Origin: Pseudocercospora fijiensis CIRAD86
Lineage: Eukaryota; Ascomycota; Dothideomycetes; Mycosphaerellales; Mycosphaerellaceae
NCBI RefSeq assembly: GCF_000340215.1
Contig: NW_006921536.1
Location: 5,106,874 to 5,170,873, forward strand
Direction of reading: 5' to 3'
Length of the DNA stretch: 64,000 bases
Both the position numbers and the translations under genes were made by a program. Below, one piece after another: positions 1-11,879 of this stretch. Numbering within the stretch: position 1 is the first letter of the stretch; each line of letters begins with the position of its first letter. The notes under the pieces were generated by a model. The model was not told the DNA's origin and made no database searches. It saw only the letters and a program-made list of their open reading frames with translations.

Positions 1-408
1 CGAGCGAGCGTTTAGCGCTATAAACTTTATCTAGAACGACTATCGCTCTAAGCTATCTGCCTCTCGTACTAACGACTGTACCTACATCTATATAAATAGC
101 CGCGTATTACGTAGAAGACCTGCGGAAGAGGTAGTACGAAGGTAGTAATAAGCTAAGTTGCGAGAGATAAAACAGCGATAGTTAGCTACTAAGAAGGAGA
201 TCTGTAAGGCGGAATTAGATGCTTTATTAGCATTTAAGGAAGCTATAATAAACGACTACTATCTACTACTAAGCGACCCTCGCTATCTTTATATATCTAA
301 CCTCGAACAGATGTTTAATCTATACGGTATAGGCGTTAGTCTATAAGAAGAAGAGTACGAGGAAGAGCCTATTAATTATAAAGCGCTCTTCGAAGCGCTT
401 CTAATACT
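1..408 (+). pseudogene. RIP-destroyed coding sequence interrupted by element B (5' part)
   Basis: From about base 90 one frame stays readable to 408 apart from TAA/TAG codons at positions where RIP would have changed CAA/CAG or TGG. It encodes a Lys/Glu/Gln-rich stretch (around 120-210), then Leu/Tyr-rich sequence (around 215-330), then an acidic run (around 345-375). The same frame continues across the empty site of element B at 22,702, which shows the two pieces were once contiguous. I do not recognise the product; it may itself be a transposon protein or a mutated host gene. It is now non-functional. Confidence 0.45.
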
Positions 409-413
409 AGTAA

Positions 414-609
414 TGTTAGGGCTAAAGAGGCTATACGTAATTAGCATATAACTAGGCTAAGTAAAGCTAGGGTCTTAGTGCCTTAGGTAGGGCTTAGCGC
501 TTAGCAATAGGCTAACTTACCTACCTTCCTCCCTCTCCTCCTAGCTCCTTATCGAATACTACTCGTACCTACTACTACCCTATCTGCCTACTAATATACC
601 CTTCTTATA
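414..609 (+). repeat. 5' LTR of copy B
   Basis: Begins tgttagggct and ends cccttcttata (RIP form of ...ttaca). It matches 22,501-22,696 in the same orientation and 1,141-1,337 and 8,050-8,246 in reverse. All copies carry the shared core with gccttaggtagggcttagcg and a pyrimidine-rich cctccctctcct stretch. Length is 196 bp. Confidence 0.95.
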
Positions 610-847
610 TAGTATTCGATCTACCCTTTAAGGGTAGTAGCTAGATAGTCCTTATTTCAAGCTTTTAGCGGTATAGCTACGAACAAGACTAATCTAACTA
701 TATTACGCCCGAAGAACGGGACCTATACGTACTATTCTATCGAAACAACCGTACTAATCATTAGGCAAGGCCTTCTATACGGCCTATTATACTAAGTTAA
801 TCGTACTAGACTAATATCTACTAATTCCGCTATATCCGCATCTTAGA

Positions 848-1135
848 GGCTAACAATATATTATTAGTATTACCCCCTATTACAATAGCCGGCTTATTAC
901 GAAACAATAACCGTACCGCCGCTAGTAGCGCTAGCAATAACAACGCTAGTAGCACAGTTCCCGCTAAAGTGCCTACTAAAGTGCCTCCTACTAAAGAGCC
1001 TACCGGAGAGCCTATTAAAGAAGAACCTGCAATTCTAGGTAATAATCTAGAATTACCTGTTAACGATATTCTTAATAACATTGTTAATCGACGATATAGC
1101 TAGCTAGCCTTTAGCCTTTAACTAGTAGGGAGACT
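848..1135 (+). pseudogene. gag N-terminal fragment of copy B
   Basis: Reads as an Asn/Ala/Ser-rich segment, then a Pro/Lys/Glu-rich segment with VPTK- and GEPIKEEP-like motifs, then the NDILNNIVNRR motif. The same peptide is encoded on the opposite strand at 7559-7792 in copy A. It is cut at 1135/1136 by insertion of copy A, and the reading resumes at 8252. I assign it to gag from its position between the LTR and the protease; the family has no strong sequence motif here. Confidence 0.75.
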
Positions 1136-1140
1136 TTAAG

Positions 1141-1337
1141 TGTAAGAAGGGTATATTAGTAGGTAGATAGGGTAGTAGTAGGTACGAGTAGTATTCGATA
1201 AGGAGCTAGGAGGAGAGGGAGGAAGGCAGGCAAGTTAGCCTATTACTAAGCGCTAAGCCCTGCCTAAGGCATTAAGACCCTAGCTTCACTCGAGCCCGGT
1301 CGCATACTAATTACATATAACCTCTTTAGTCCTAATA
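1141..1337 (-). repeat. 3' LTR of copy A
   Basis: Starts tgtaagaagggtatatta and ends cctctttagtcctaata. It is the reverse complement of the LTR at 414-609. It directly follows the target duplication ttaag. Confidence 0.95.
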
Positions 1338-1340
1338 TAC

Positions 1341-1351
1341 GCTTCCCTTCT
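1341..1351 (-). other. Polypurine tract of copy A
   Basis: On the minus strand a purine run of the agaagggaagc type lies just inside the 3' LTR. The equivalent run in copy B is at 22,487-22,498. This is the expected site of plus-strand priming in reverse transcription. Confidence 0.6.
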
Positions 1352-2639
1352 AAAGGCCGCGCCCTCGTAGCTAGTCTTTATTCTAGTCTCAACCTCTATT
1401 GCCGCTAACTTAGCAGGTCTAATAAGCCGCTTAGTCCGCGCTAAATTGAACGCACAACTACCGATTATATAACTATATCAAACCTTACCTCTAATATAGT
1501 ATAATGTCTAACTCTAACTACGCTATCCCTGTATATAATAAACTATAAAGTGATATATATCTATAAGAATTGAGGGCCTTCGACTAATTACAATACGAGC
1601 GCGTCTTCCCTACTGTAATAGGTAGACGTACGAGGTATTGTAGCCCTGCCTCCGCTCTAAGTAATGTCGTACCGAGTTCTTTGCGTCTACTCTTAAAAGA
1701 CCTAGCTATATCCGCTTCCGAGGGTTTGTTCTTATTATTACGAGGGCTATTATTGTTCGTGGTTTCGCTAGCCCTAATTAGCTAGGTTTAGTAGCCTTTA
1801 ATTGTTAATCTTATCTTATCTTTTCCGAAAAAACACAGCTCGTCTAGTTTCTATAGGTAAAGGCTATTATAAGTGTAGTAGTAGAGGTTCGCCTCGCTTA
1901 AAGGGTTAGATAGATCGAGGAGTAATCTATTGTCCGCAAGATCGACCCCGGCTAGCTTAGCTCTATAGTTTTGCCCTTAGTTAGCTAGTCTATTAGTCGC
2001 TTAATCTTTTAAGTAGCTTAAAGTTTTGATTAAAGTTTTGATTAAAGTTTTAATTAAAGGTGCCTTAGGCTCGTAGTGCAGGTGAGGTTGTATCTATAGG
2101 CGTAGTAACAATAGCAAGTAATGTTAATAATAGCGGCGCTAGTCGTCTTAGCGCTAACTTTACCTTGCTTCTAATTTCCTTCTTTAACTAATAATAACTC
2201 GGCAATACCGTTACTAATATAGCTATATCCTTCCTTTCTTAAACAGTAATACACTCCGTAACACTGTTACTAATATAGCCGCGCCGGCTGCGCCGTCGTT
2301 ATTATTACTATCGCTATTTACGCGCGCGCCGTCCTCGTAGATCGCCTAGGCCTTAAGGCCTCGATAGAATAAAGGAATAAAAGGGGGACCTATAGGGCGC
2401 GTTAGTAAAGAGGTAGAGTCCTTAAAAGAGCAGGCAATTAGTTAACGCGTCGTAGCGCGCCTAGTATAGTCTTGTTATCCTTTGTTACTAATAATCGCTT
2501 GCCTCTAATTAGTTAGCTAATAGTACCCCGGGGGTAGCATTATTCCTAGGCGACATTATAGGCCCTTAGCCTTCTTCTTGTTCTTTATACTAGTCTAATA
2601 CTTATTTAACAACTTAGTTATATCTTTAAAAGAACCTTT

Positions 2640-4140
2640 AGCTTCCTACGAGTCCTATTTAGGCGAATAGCCTTGCTACCTCAATAGGTACTCCTTCTTG
2701 CCTTATCTAGTCCGATGCTTTAGAATACGTTCTATAGACTACAGTTCTTTACTATTAGCTAGTATGTCCTCGGATTTAGCAGGTGCTTTATCCCCTTCGC
2801 GCAGGTAGTACGGCTTAAGGAGGGATACATAGAAGGTATTATAGATAGTATAATAAGGTAGAAGCTATAACTAATAGGCCTAGGTGCCCCTAGGTTCTCG
2901 GATACGGAAAGGGCCGATGTACCCTAGTGCGAGTTTAGGCCTTGTTTTGCTATTAGGCGAGGGGTATTTGCGGATACAGAAGTTCTTCGTACTAAGCATA
3001 ACTAGGTCGCCTTGCTTAAAGGTTATTAGAAGGTAGTGTTTGTTATAGTAGGCCTTCTAATAGGCCTAGGCCTTTGCTAGTTTGTTAGCTATCTTAGCGT
3101 AAATTTCCCGTATCTTTTAAACCCTCTTAATGGCCGCTAGTATCTTAGGTGTTAGTACTTAATACGCTTCCCTTTCCTTACGCTCGGCCTCGAGCGATAA
3201 GGGGTCTTATAGCATAGTAGCGTTCTAGCCTATTATAGCGAAATAAGGCGACACCTTAGTAGATAAGTAGACACTGTTATTGTATACGAATTCTATAGGT
3301 TGTAGGAGATTGACCTAATCCTTAGGGTTCTCGTTAATGTAACTACGTAGGTACTACTATAGGGTAGCATTCTATCTCTCTGTTTGACCGTTAGTCTATA
3401 GATAGAAGGCTGTTAATAGCCGATGCTTTAGTCTTAGCTATAGGCATATTTCGCTCTAATAGTACGATATGAATGTCGAGCCCCTATCGGAGACTATCCC
3501 CTTAGGGGTTCCCTAATAGGTATAGAAGATGCTAGTCTATAGCGCCTCTACTATATTAATAGCAGTCTAATCCTTACGCGCCGGGATATATCGAGCGCCC
3601 TTAGTAAACCGGTCTATAACGACTAGGATAGCATTAAAGATGTCTTTGCTTCCTCTTCGCTTAGTAGGGGGAAGACTAGTAATAAAATCTATCGTAAGCT
3701 CTACAAATAGCTTATAAGGGATTAGCAATAAGGACAACTCGCTAAAAGGCTAATACTTTAGTGCCTTAATACGTTAATATACGGCATACGTGTTTATATA
3801 GTCCTTTATATCCCGCTTACTATTTAGCTAGTAGTATATGCGCGATAGTAGCTCGTGCGACCTCTCTATACTATAGTAACCGGCAAGCTTACTATTATAG
3901 TGTCGCTTAAGAAGTTCTTGTCGGATCGAATATTTAGCGGGGACATAGTATCTACCCTTGAACTTTAAATAACCTTTGTTATCGATCGACTAGTTACTCT
4001 TACTAGATCGAGTCTTTCGCCTACTTATAAGCTTGTCGATACGTTTAGTAGCAAAGGCGTCCCTCTGCTAAGCCCGTAATAGCTTATCTATAAACGATTA
4101 ACTATCCCTATTTGTAAGGTTATTTAATAGCACCCTCGCT
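2640..4140 (-). pseudogene. Integrase and chromodomain part of copy A pol
   Basis: On the minus strand, around 3,700 down to 3,590, the frame reads a gypsy integrase core: IDFI.SLPPTKRRGSKD followed by VIDRFTKGARYIP. This covers the first catalytic Asp region. Downstream, at about 2,780-2,640, is a C-terminal chromodomain: SIERILKHRTR, then KKEYLLR, with the conserved Trp positions now TAG. Integrase normally joins the cDNA to the host genome. The chromodomain normally directs insertion to heterochromatin marked by H3K9 methylation. Many TAG codons replace Trp and Gln codons, so no full product can be made. Confidence 0.75.
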
Positions 4141-4999
4141 ATTAAACGAGGTACGCATTATATATATCTAATAGCACTAGTAGCCGGATTAACTGTATTA
4201 GTGCTTTAATTGCTGTTACTATATATAGCGATATCGACTAGGGAGTTATTATAACTTCTCCTGTCTGTATACTTAGCTCTTGCCTTAACACGTACTGTTA
4301 ATATAGTAAGAGCATTAACATACTTTAAGCCGTCGCGGAGTCCGGTAAGCCGCTTATCCTACGCTTGCTTATTAACAACACGGGCTATAGCAATCTTATG
4401 CTATAGGGTTAGAAACAAAGAATTAATGTATTAGGTTTCGCCGTCGTAATTAGGTCGCCTCGATAGGCTATTAGTAGGGTTGCTTACTCCTAGCCGATAT
4501 AATACATTAAAATCAAACCTAGCGAGGTAGACGGCCTATCTAGCCTGTCGACCTATAACCCTAGTAACCTTAGTAATACTACGGAGGTTGTTATAGTCTG
4601 TATAGACCTAAATAGTGTACTAAGCACTATTAAGATAGTAGCGCTAATACTTAAAGGCCTCGACAATAGCTAGGAGCTCTTGCTCGTAGGTCTCGTAGCG
4701 ACGCTCTATATCGATTATCTTTCGTAAAAAGAAGGCAATTAGGTGCTAGTAATTGTCCTTATCTGATTGCTATAATATAATAGCCGATATAGCGAACTGT
4801 AAAGCGTTAGTCTTAATACGGATCTGCTTACTTAGTACGAAATAGTGCAACAAGGGGACTTCGGTAAATCGCTTCTTTAGACCGTTAAAAGCGGCTTGTG
4901 TTTTGTTAGTCTACCTAAACTCTCTAGAAGGGTTTGCCTTAGTCTTAGTAAGCTTAGTTAATAGCATTATATGCCTCGAATAGCCCTTAATAAAACGGC

Positions 5000-5882
5000 G
5001 GTAGAAATTAGCGAAGCCGAGGAACGATTAAAGCTCCTTAATAGACGTAGGGATAGGCTATTTAGTAATTGTTTTAATCCGATTAGGATTAGCCTTAACA
5101 CCCTTAGTTAATACGAGGAAACTAAGGAAGGCTACCTCCTTAGTAGCGAAGGTGCATTTAGAAGGCTTGTAATATAGTCTATAGGCTCGTAGGCGGTCGA
5201 GGACCTTGCGTACTACGGCCTAGTGTTCTGTAATATTAGGTGAATATGTATAAACTAGGATGTTATCTAGGTAAACTACACAGAGATAGTCTAATAGGCC
5301 TAAAAGGGCCCGATTAATATAGGACTAGAATGTTATAGGGGCATTAGCTAGGCTAAATAGCATAACTAAGTATTCGAAATAGCTATAACGAGTGCGGAAG
5401 GCTGTTTTCTATTTATCGCCCTTACGAATGCAGATACGATAGTACGCATCCTTAATGTCTAATATAGTATAGTAGTAGGCACTAGAAAGGCGGTCGAGGG
5501 TCTTATTAATAAGCGGGAGTAGACAGCGGTCTTTAATAGTAACAACGTTAAGCCCTCTATAATTAACATATAAACGTAGGCCGCTATCCTTCTTTGGCAC
5601 GAACAGGATAGATACACTAGCAGGGCTGTTGCTATATCGAATTCGACTATTAGCTAGGTTTTCCTCTAGGTACTTACGTAGTATAGCAAGCTCTCGTTTA
5701 CTAAGGTTATAGAGGGGGCTAAAAGGAACCTCCTTGCCCTCTATAATATTAATCTTATAATCCGTCTCTTTAAATATAGGCAATGTCGATGCTAGGTAGT
5801 GTTTAAATATATTAATATAGGTCTCTCGAATAGGTTCTAGTATACGCTTAAGTTGTCTAGGATCTATACTATTAGGGGGCAC
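5000..5882 (-). pseudogene. Reverse transcriptase part of copy A pol
   Basis: The minus-strand frame 5,882-5,409 encodes the N-terminal half of a Ty3/gypsy reverse transcriptase. Visible motifs are LSKRELAILRKYLEENL, NSPASVSILFVPKKDSGLRL, VNYRGLN and LDIKDAYYRI. The frame is closed by a TAG just after RKGDK, at the place of a Gln or Trp. The catalytic box lies at about 5,273-5,262 and reads YLDN instead of YLDD, consistent with GAC or GAT changed by RIP to AAC. That substitution alone would abolish polymerase activity. Confidence 0.85.
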
Positions 5883-6029
5883 TAGTTTATCGTTATTACT
5901 ACCGAGTAGGTCGGCCGTCGGATTAGCTAGGGTTAGGTTACTAATAAATAGGACCCTAATATTATTAAGGCACTCGCTAATATTAATGTATTTAATGTCC
6001 TCTTTCCTAGCGATTCTAAATCGCTATTG

Positions 6030-6410
6030 TTAACTGCCTAAGTCTATAACTATAGCATAGTACTTGAGGATAGGGTTTCTAATAACAATGTTAGATAGGA
6101 GGCTGTCTATGTCTACTACGTAGGCAGTAAAGTTCAGTAGGCGCTTATTTCCGAGGTCGTCTTTTAGAACTATAGGAACATAGTAGGCTCTATAGGTTAA
6201 GTACCGAGCGTTATTAAACCAAGCAAGGGTTAGTAGGTTAGTCCTCGGTAGTTGTCGAAGGTCTAATTGCTTAGCTAGGCGATAGCTAATAAGGGCGCTA
6301 ACTGAATTCCCGGGGTCTAGCATAACCTTTGCCTTATAGTTAGTATCGGGCCTAGATATAAGATAGGTACGTATAATAGCTAGTATAATATCGATAGTCT
6401 TACGCCGCAC
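6030..6410 (-). pseudogene. Retropepsin-like protease part of copy A pol
   Basis: A 126-residue frame with KAKVMLDPGNSVSALIS, corresponding to the D-(S/T)-G active site and flap-proximal region of retroviral-type aspartic proteases, then AKQLDLRQLP. The catalytic triad reads D-P-G here, and N-L-G in copy B at about 9,463. In the family the enzyme cuts the gag-pol polyprotein. It lies between gag and reverse transcriptase, the normal gypsy position. Confidence 0.65.
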
Positions 6411-6549
6411 GAGGCTAACAGTTAGTGCGGCGCTTACTCTTTTTTCGAAGGTTAGCCTATAGGGGTAGCGTTAGCTACTAAGAGGTGCTTTCGGTACTTA
6501 GCGGTAGCACGGTCGATTCGGGCCTAGTCCTTAGGTTTGTCGCATTAGC

Positions 6550-7960
6550 CTAGTAGATAGCTAGTGCTATTACAATTGAAGCACTTTAATCCGGTTAGTA
6601 GACTGCCGTAGCTATTATTGCTACTATTGTTAGTCGAGCGGTTAGTATTATAGGGATACGAGCCCCTTCTACGGCCCCTATTGCGGCCTCCTCTATATAG
6701 CCGCCGGCTACGGCCTCTTCTACGATCGTTACTGTTCCTATTGTTAGCATTATTGTCCTAGTAGGAACCTTAGTTTCCTCCGCGGCTACTACGGTTGCTA
6801 CGGTTAGTACTAGCTAGTCGGATCCTTAATTCTAGTCGCTATTAGAGCTAAATAGCCTGTTCGGCTGTTTCTACTTCGACTATAAATTGAATGCGCGTTA
6901 GATTAGTCTATTCGAACACACGGCGGCGGTCTAATTTAAGGACCAATTCCTATCTCAATTTAGGGCGTATTTCGGAGATCTAGATAGAATTAGTTTTAGT
7001 CGGGAGGTTATCTTCGAGGGTCTTTAAATAGGCCTTAAATAAGCGAGCCGATTAATTAGTCTTTTGTTTAGCTCGAAGGTACTAGTCCTAAGCGTGTTGT
7101 TGCCTTAGTATAGGGTTTCTAAGGGTATCTAGCATAATAGTTTTGTAGGTCTGCTACTAAATAGCAGTCTAGTTATTAAGGGAGTCAAAATAGTCATCCT
7201 AGGTACGTTTTAGGTCGCCGTTAATGTACTACATAGTATAGACGACTAGTGAATAGTCATTTAGTAGAGCCCTTAGTGCGTTTCGTTAGTTAAGCTTACA
7301 GTTACGAATGTAGTCGTTGTATTGCTTTCGACTAGAGCTATTAAATACAGTGCAGTCCTTGAGTTTAGCATCCTTCTTCTAGACTAGGACTAGTAGTGAG
7401 GAAGGCCCTACTGTCGGCTTAGTATTAGTTGTTAGGGCCTCCTAAAGGCGGCGAATTTCGAGAAGGTTATCCTTTAGCTATTGTTCTTAACGTAGGGCAG
7501 TAAGCCTGTTTTAGGTAGCTTCTTAGAGTCTCCCTACTAGTTGGGGGCTAAAGGCTAGCTAGTTATATCGTCGATTGACAATGTTGTTAAGAATGTCGTT
7601 AATAGGCAATTCTAGATTATTACCTAGAATTATAGGTTCTTCTTTAATAGGCTCTCCGGTAGGCTCTTTAGTAGGAGGCACTTTAGCAGGCACTTTAGCG
7701 GGAACTGTACCACTAGCGTTATTATTGCTAGCGCTGCTAGCGGCAGTACGGTTGTTATTTCGTAATAAACCGGCTATTATAAGGGGCGACACCGATAATG
7801 TATTATTAGCCCCTAAGATACGGATATAGCGGAATTAGTAGATATCGGCTTAGTATGCTTAACTTAGTGTAATAGGCCGTATAGAAGGCCTTGCTTAATA
7901 ATTAGTACGGTTGTTTCGATAGAATAGTACGTATAGGTCCCGTTCTTCGGGCGCAATATA
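6550..7960 (-). pseudogene. gag region of copy A, with degraded CCHC zinc knuckle
   Basis: The N-terminal part is at 7,792-7,559 (Asn/Ala/Ser-rich, then VPAKVPAKVPPTKEP). The C-terminal part is near 6,600-6,550 and reads CFNCNSTSYLL: a zinc knuckle in which the two first cysteines remain but the histidine has become tyrosine (CAC to TAC). Gag forms the virus-like particle and the knuckle binds the element's RNA. Between these ends lie charged Arg/Glu-rich stretches and a run of Gly/Arg/Asn near 6,780-6,640. Confidence 0.65.
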
Positions 7961-8049
7961 GTTAGATTAGTCTTGTTCGTAGCTATACCGCTAAAAGCTT
8001 GAAATAAGGACTATCTAGCTGCTGCCCTTAAAGGGTAGATCGAATACTG

Positions 8050-8246
8050 TATAAGAAGGGTATATTAGCAGGTAGATAGGGTAGTAGTAGGTACGAGTAG
8101 TATTCGATAAGGAGCTAGGAAGAGAGGGAGGAAGGTAGGCAAGTTAGCCTATTGCTAAGCGCTAAGCCCTACCTAAGGCATTAAGACCCTAGCTTTACTC
8201 GAGCCCGGTCGTATGCTAATTACGTATAACCTCTTTAGTCCTAATA
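8050..8246 (-). repeat. 5' LTR of copy A
   Basis: A 197-bp copy, tataagaagggtatatta to cctctttagtcctaata, in the same orientation as 1,141-1,337. The two LTRs differ at scattered C/T and G/A positions, as expected from RIP. It is followed at once by the target duplication ttaag. Confidence 0.95.
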
Positions 8247-8251
8247 TTAAG

Positions 8252-9330
8252 AAGCTACTTAAAACAGGCTTACTGCCCTACGTTAAGAACAATAGCTAAA
8301 GGATAATCTCCTCGAGATTCGCCGTCTATAGGAAGCCCTAACAACTAATACTAAGCCGATAGCAGGGCCTTCCTTACTACCCGTCCCTGTCTAAAAGAAG
8401 GATACTAAGCTTAAGGACTATACCGTATTTAACGGCTCTAGTCGCAAGCAATATAATAATTACATACGCGATTATAAGCTTAACTAACGAAATGCGCCGA
8501 GGGCTCTTCTAGATAACTATTTACTAGTTATCTACGCTATATAGTATATTAATAGCGACCTAAAGCGTACCTAGGATAACTATTTCGAATCCCTTACTAA
8601 TTAGACCGCTGTTTAGTAGCAAGACTATAAGACTATTATACTAGACACCCTTAGAAACCTTATACTAAGGCAATAACACGCTTAGGACTAATACCTTCGA
8701 GCTAAATAAAAGACTAATTAATCGGCTCGCTTATTTAAGGCCTATTTAAAGACCCTCGAGGACGATTTGCTAGCTAAGACCGACTCTATCTAGATTTCCG
8801 AAATACGCCCTAAATTGCGATAGGAACTTATCCTCGAATTAGACCGTCGCCGTATATTCGAACAAGCTAACCTAATACGCATTCAATTTATAGTCGAAGT
8901 AGAAACAGCCGAACGAGCTGTCTAGCTCTAATAACGACTAGAATCGAGGATCCGACTAGCTAGTACTAACCGTAGCAACCGTAGCCGCGGAGGAAACTAA
9001 GGTTCCTACTATAACAACAATGCTAACAATAGGAATAGTAACGACCGTAGAAGAGGCCGTAGCCGGCGGCTATATAGAGGAGGCCGCGATAGGGGCCGTA
9101 GAAGGGGCTCGTATCCCTATAATACTAACCGCTCGGCTAACAATAGTAATAATAGCTACGGTAGTCTACTAACCGGATTGAAGTGCTTTAATTATAATAG
9201 CACTAGCTATCTACTAGGCCAATGCGATAAATCTAAGGACTAGGCCCGAATTAACCGTACTTCCGCTAAGTATAGGAAATACCTTTTAGCCGCTAATACT
9301 ACCCTAGTCGGCTCTTTTAATCAGTCGAAA
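8252..9330 (+). pseudogene. gag (second part) of copy B, with mutated zinc knuckle
   Basis: Continues the gag interrupted at 1,135. Arg/Asn/Gly-rich sequence at 9,000-9,150 precedes a zinc knuckle at 9,184-9,225. The knuckle reads C-F-N-Y-N-S-T-S-Y-L-L-G-Q-C, so the second Cys (TGC to TAC) and the His (CAC to TAC) are both tyrosine. Both changes are exactly what CpA-to-TpA mutation on either strand produces. TAG/TAA codons interrupt the frame throughout. Confidence 0.7.
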
Positions 9331-9415
9331 AAAGAGTAAGCGCCGCACTAACTATTAGCCTTATACGGCGTAAGACTATCGACATTGTGCTAGCTATAAT
9401 ACGCTCCTGCCTTAT

Positions 9416-9760
9416 ATATAATATAGGATACGAAGGGTACTAACTATTAAACTAAGGTTATGCTAAATCTAGGAAATTCAGTTAGTGCCCTTATTAGCTA
9501 TCGCCTAGCTAAGCAATTAGACCTTCGACAACTGCCGAAGACTAACCTACTAACCCTTACTTAGTTTAATAACGCTCGGCACTTAACCTATAGAGCCTAC
9601 TATATTCCTATAGTTCTAAAGGACGACCTCGGAAATAAACGCCTACTAGACTTTACTGCCTACGTAGTAGATATAGACAACCTATATAGGGGAGCTACTA
9701 TTATTATTAGCAACCCTGTTCTTAAGTACTACGCTATAGCTATAGACCTAGGCCTCTAGA
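9416..9760 (+). pseudogene. Retropepsin-like protease part of copy B pol
   Basis: Reads KVMLNLGNSVSALISYRLAKQLDLRQLP, the same segment as 6,410-6,030 in copy A. Here the catalytic Asp is Asn (GA to AA change), so the active site is lost. The flanking downstream residues (FNNARHLTYRAYY, IVLKDDLGNKR) match copy A. Confidence 0.65.
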
Positions 9761-9989
9761 AGTAGCGATTTAGAATCGCTAGGAAAGAGGATATTAAATA
9801 TATTAATGTTAGCGAGTGCCCTAACGATATTAGGGTCCTGTTTATTAGCAACCTAATACTAGCCTCCGCCTTAGCTAATCCGACTGCCGATCTACTCGGT
9901 AGTAATAACGATAAACCTATGCCCCTAATAATCCTAATTAGCTTGCTCGTATACTAGAACCTATCCGAGAGACCTATATCGATGTATTT

Positions 9990-11260
9990 AAACACTACTT
10001 AGCATCGATATTGCCTATGTTTAAAGAGACGGATTATAAGATTGACATTATAGAGGGCAAGGAGGTTCCTTTTAGTCCCCTCTACAACCTTAGTAAACGA
10101 GAGCTTACTATATTACGTAAATACTTAGAAGAAAACCTAGCTAATAGCCGGATACGGTACAGTAACAGCCCTACTAGTACACCGATCCTGTTTGTTCTAA
10201 AGAAGGATAGTAGCCTACGGTTATGCGTTAATTACTATAGACTTAATGCTGTTACTATTAAGGACCGCTATCTACTTCCGCTTATTAATAAGACCCTCGA
10301 TCGCCTCTCTAGTACCTACTACTATACTACGTTAGACATTAAGGACGCCTATTACCGCATCTGTATCCGTAAGGGCGATGAATAGAAGACAGCCTTTCGT
10401 ACTCGTTACGGCCATTTTAAATACTTAGTTATACTATTTGGCCTAGCTAATGCCCCCGCAATATTCTAGTCCTATATTAATCGGGCCCTATCAAGCTTAT
10501 TAGACTACCTCTACGTAGTCTATCTAGACGATATCCTAGTCTATACGCACTTACCTAATATTGCGGAACATTAGGCCGCCGTACGTAAGGTACTCGACCG
10601 CCTACGGGCCTATAGCTTGTATTACAAGCCTTCTAAATGCACCTTTGCTACTAAAGAGGTGTCCTTCCTTAGCTTCCTCGTATTAACCGAGGGTGTTAAG
10701 GCTAATCCTAATCGGATTAAGACTATTACTAAGTAGCTAACCCCTACTAGTATTAAAGAGCTTTAATTATTCCTCGGCTTCGCTAATTTCTATCGTCGCT
10801 TTATTAAGGGCTATTTACGGTATATAATGCCCCTAACTAAGCTTACTAAAACCAAGGCCAACCTAACTAGAGAGTTTAAATAGACTAACAGAGTACAAGC
10901 CGCTTTTAACGGTTTAAAGCAACGCTTTACTAAAGTCCCCTTACTATACTATTTTATACTAAGCAAGCAGATCCGTATTAAGACTAACGCTTTACAGTTC
11001 GCTATATCGGCTATTATATCACAGCAATCAGATAAGGACTATTACTAGCACCTAATTGCCTTCTTTTTACGAAAGATAATCGATATAGAGCGTCGCTACG
11101 AGACCTACGAGTAAGAGCTCCTAGCTATTATCGAGGCCTTTAAGCATTAGAGGCACTATCTCGATAGTATATAGCATACTATTTAGGTCTATATAGACTA
11201 TAACAACCTCCGTAGCATTACTAAGGTTACTAGGGTTATAGGTCGATAGGCTAGATAGGC
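9990..11260 (+). pseudogene. Reverse transcriptase and RNase H part of copy B pol
   Basis: The reverse transcriptase fingers and palm are readable from 10,011: VPFSPLYNLSKREL, YLEENLANSRI, then VNYYRLNAVTIKDRY, then LDIKDAYYRI. After a TAG at 10,383 the frame continues with KTAFRTRYGHFKYLVI and the intact catalytic box YLDD at 10,521-10,532. RNase H-like sequence follows at about 10,900-11,250 (LSKQIRIKTNALQFAISAI, then ERRYETYE). This is the best-preserved polymerase box of the three elements, but in-frame stops still prevent translation. Confidence 0.85.
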
Positions 11261-11879
11261 CGTCTACCTCGCCGGGTTTGATTTTAATATATTATATCGG
11301 CTAGGCGTAAGCAACCCTACTAATAGCCTATCGAGGCGACCTAATTACGATAGCGAGACCTAATACATCAATTCTTTGTTTCTAACCCTATAGTATAAGA
11401 TTGCTATAGCCCGTATTATTAATAAGCAAGCGTAGGATAAGCGGACTTCCGGACCCCGCGGCGGCAACAAATACTATAGCGGAGTTATCGTTCTTCTAGT
11501 ATACGTTAAAAGAAAGGACGTAGATCGCTCGAGCTATAATAACTCGATTAAGGACATTGCTATCTATAGTAATAGTCTATATAGCGATAGCACTATAGAA
11601 GAGGTTGTAGTAGTTCCGGCTGCTAGTACTATTAGATGCATATAATACGTACCTCGTTCGACAGTATAGGTGCTATTAAATAACCTTACAAATAGGGATA
11701 GTTAATCGTTTATAGATAAGCTATTGCGTGCTTAGTAGAGGGAGGCCTTTACTATTAACCGTATTAATAGGCTTGTAAGTAGGCGAACGACTCGATCTAG
11801 TAAGAGTAATTAGTTAATCGACGATAAAGGTTACTTAAAGTTTAAGGGCAGATACTATATCCCCGCTAAACAATCGATT

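Larger units (their letters stand above)
1141..8246 (-). mobile_element. LTR retrotransposon copy A (same family as B), inserted in reverse orientation into B
   Basis: A full-length 7,106-bp element. Its 197-bp LTRs lie at 1,141-1,337 (3' LTR) and 8,050-8,246 (5' LTR). It is flanked by the duplication ttaag at 1,136-1,140 and 8,247-8,251. Removing it joins the two halves of copy B's gag in register (...gagactttaag + aagctac...). On the minus strand it encodes gag, zinc knuckle, protease, reverse transcriptase, integrase and chromodomain in that order. It is the same family as B, so its body and B's 8,252-14,149 segment form a near-symmetric inverted repeat. It is RIP-inactivated. Confidence 0.95.

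Noticed and set aside
7575..7829. Plus-strand Leu/Ile-rich frames at 7,575-7,829 (and the minus-strand equivalent at 1,081-830)
   Set aside because: They are antisense shadows of the gag N-terminal frames of copies A and B.
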